Shown piece by piece: positions 5,985 to 7,150 of a stretch of 7,150 bases of DNA (position 1 is its first letter; each line of letters opens with the position of its first letter). The stretch spans positions 1 through 7,150 of the forward strand of contig JAUXEL010000087.1 in NCBI GenBank assembly GCA_030620575.1, read 5' to 3'. A model generated the notes under the pieces. The model made no database searches and was not told the origin of the DNA. It worked only from the letters and a program-made list of their open reading frames with translations. Source of the stretch: Fidelibacterota bacterium. GTDB taxonomy: Bacteria > Fidelibacterota > Fidelibacteria > Fidelibacterales > Fidelibacteraceae. Position numbers and translations under genes: made by a program.

Positions 5985-6012
5985 AGTGAATGCAGAAATG
6001 CATTCATTTTTT
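5985..6012 (+). terminator. Second terminator-like hairpin with GAAA tetraloop
   Basis: TGAATGCA (5987-5994) pairs perfectly with TGCATTCA (5999-6006) around a GAAA loop, followed by six T's (6007-6012). It points along the plus strand. It would either back up the first tRNA terminator or end a transcript starting within 5752-5984. On the minus strand no T-run follows it, so it is not a good terminator for the gene ending at 6055. Confidence 0.8.
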
Positions 6013-6054
6013 GTTTATTGACTACAGTTTAACTACAGAAATTACCATCAAACC

Positions 6055-7098
6055 CTATTTGGGATATTCATCATATGTTTGATAATGCTTTTTAGAATTA
6101 TTAAAAATACCTAGTTTTTTCTGCATTACATTTATTTTGTTTCTTTCATCATTATTTAATTCAGGTTTATAAATATAACACAAATCATACGAGTGCCCAT
6201 TTCCCTTAATATATTTACTTGATGCAATACCTACTACTTCTGGATAATCAATTGTATTTCGAGCAGCCCAACAGAACAGGTTTAATTGCATTAAACGATA
6301 TTCTCTATCTAATTTATCATGAGGAGCAACAAAAAACACATATACAATATTCGAAGGAGATTGAGACAATCTAGCCCTAATTTTTAATTCACCATAAGCA
6401 CCGATAACTTCTAAAAAACTTTTAGATAAGATCATTCTGTTAAATCGATTTTCTTTTGACATAATTCTTAAGGATTGCTCAATTTCATTTAATTCATTAC
6501 AAAGTAATTCTTTTTTTGTATATCCATCAAAAAACTCTTCAATAATGCGATCCCAAACATAACTATCTTTCTCTTGACTTTTCCGTGCGTGGTACTCAGG
6601 GTTTTTTATAAACTCTTTCCATAAATCATTATCTAAAATAACGCTATCAAAATTTGCTGGAAAAGAACGATTTTCTTTTAAATATACAGCTAATAGGTCT
6701 TCCTCACTTTTAAACGAGGCTGTTTTTCCTTGATTAAAGTATTTTTCCTTTGCTTTTAAGTATTCAATAAAATCACTGATAGTATCTAATTCATGAAGTA
6801 TACTTGGAAAGCTCTCCTGATCAAAAAAATGTATGAATCCTGTTTCGAATTTACCAAAAGGTAGAGCAAATGATTCTTTACGACCTACCGACACTCCAAT
6901 TCGAAATATTTGTAATTCATCTGAGTCCGGAATGCTAATAATATTATCACCATCATTTGTAAGTATGTTTGTGTCATTATTTATTATTATCCGTTCAGCA
7001 CCATATATTTGCTTATATGATTTCTCTATACCTCTTTTAAACCATCTTTGGGCATCGATTTCAGGATTTCCTGAATTCTTAATATTTATTTCTTTCAC
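6055..7098 (-). CDS. Uncharacterised AT-rich protein, 347+ aa
   Basis: I do not recognise this protein. It reads as soluble and mixed alpha/beta, with no signal peptide in the 347-residue form, no membrane segment, and no catalytic motif I can name. Residues 88-123 (GFIHFFDQ, then LHELDTISDFIEYL at 101-114) have the look of a conserved core helix. A charged helical region follows at ~180-225, and a hydrophobic strand (IVYVFFVAPHD) at 251-261. The called start at 7098 is GTG, with no Shine-Dalgarno. The frame has no stop upstream to the window edge, so the gene may begin beyond it. TATAAT at 7106-7111 (minus) would put a transcript start almost on the GTG. G+C was about 32% in six lines counted, against about 52% in three lines of the U32 gene. 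It is convergent with the tRNA cluster. Recent acquisition is possible. Confidence 0.8.
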   Translation of the reverse strand: MKEINIKNSGNPEIDAQRWFKRGIEKSYKQIYGAERIIINNDTNILTNDGDNIISIPDSDELQIFRIGVSVGRKESFALPFGKFETGFIHFFDQESFPSILHELDTISDFIEYLKAKEKYFNQGKTASFKSEEDLLAVYLKENRSFPANFDSVILDNDLWKEFIKNPEYHARKSQEKDSYVWDRIIEEFFDGYTKKELLCNELNEIEQSLRIMSKENRFNRMILSKSFLEVIGAYGELKIRARLSQSPSNIVYVFFVAPHDKLDREYRLMQLNLFCWAARNTIDYPEVVGIASSKYIKGNGHSYDLCYIYKPELNNDERNKINVMQKKLGIFNNSKKHYQTYDEYPK

Positions 7099-7150
7099 CG
7101 AAATGATTATAATAAATGGTAAATTTACAATTAATATATCGGTTAATTCC

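Noticed and set aside
5813..6007. Minus-strand frame of 64 codons
   Set aside because: It is the translation of the palindromic element and a terminator hairpin; no coding signal.
5549..6054. tRNA-Arg as an attachment site for an inserted island
   Set aside because: I could not find a repeat of its 3' end (GGTTCGATTCCTGTTCGGGG) up to the window edge, and no integrase is present. The idea stays open only for sequence beyond 7150.

Overview
The window looks like ordinary chromosome from a Gram-negative (diderm) bacterium. It has a lipopolysaccharide-type heptose kinase gene and tRNA genes without an encoded CCA end. No convincing Shine-Dalgarno sequence precedes any protein gene. The long intergenic regions are full of short, phrase-like AG-rich repeats and small palindromic blocks. 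Together these traits suggest the Bacteroidota/FCB side of the tree or a related environmental lineage. That placement is inference, not a firm identification. I see no CRISPR array, transposase, phage gene or restriction-modification gene.

Layout. 1-258: non-coding, with an 8-bp tandem repeat (30-69) and a 7-bp tandem repeat (232-252). 259-2442 (minus): a long U32-family protein, related to the RNA hydroxylases RlhA and TrhP. 2443-2911: non-coding, with AG-rich words, then a repeat-like block containing a perfect 13-bp inverted repeat, then the patB terminator (2857-2882). 2912-4090 (minus): a MalY/PatB-type PLP enzyme, probably a carbon-sulfur lyase. 4091-4207: a divergent upstream region with a TGTAA-N6-TTACA dyad. 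4208-5173 (plus): the heptose-7-phosphate kinase HldA/RfaE1, without its nucleotidyltransferase partner domain. 5248-5622 (plus): three tRNAs, His(GTG), Pro(TGG) and Arg(TCT). 5623-6012: repeats, palindromes and two terminator-like hairpins. 6055-7098 (minus): an AT-rich gene of unknown function, whose frame stays open to the window edge.

Working together. The protein genes share no obvious pathway. They cover rRNA/tRNA modification or peptidase-like U32 chemistry, sulfur amino acid metabolism and LPS core biosynthesis. patB has its own terminator and lies 469 bp from the U32 gene, so the two minus-strand genes are probably separate transcription units. The tRNA-His and tRNA-Pro genes each have the same GTTATATTA element at an identical distance from the mature tRNA, suggesting matched promoters. 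The unknown gene after the tRNA cluster is much poorer in G+C (about 32% in lines I counted) than the U32 gene (about 52% in lines I counted). This fits a gene acquired next to a tRNA hotspot, but no attachment-site duplication or integrase is visible.

The best candidates for something undescribed are the orphan gene at 6055-7098 and the two repeat-palindrome-terminator modules at 5624-6012. I cannot show that either is a new system.
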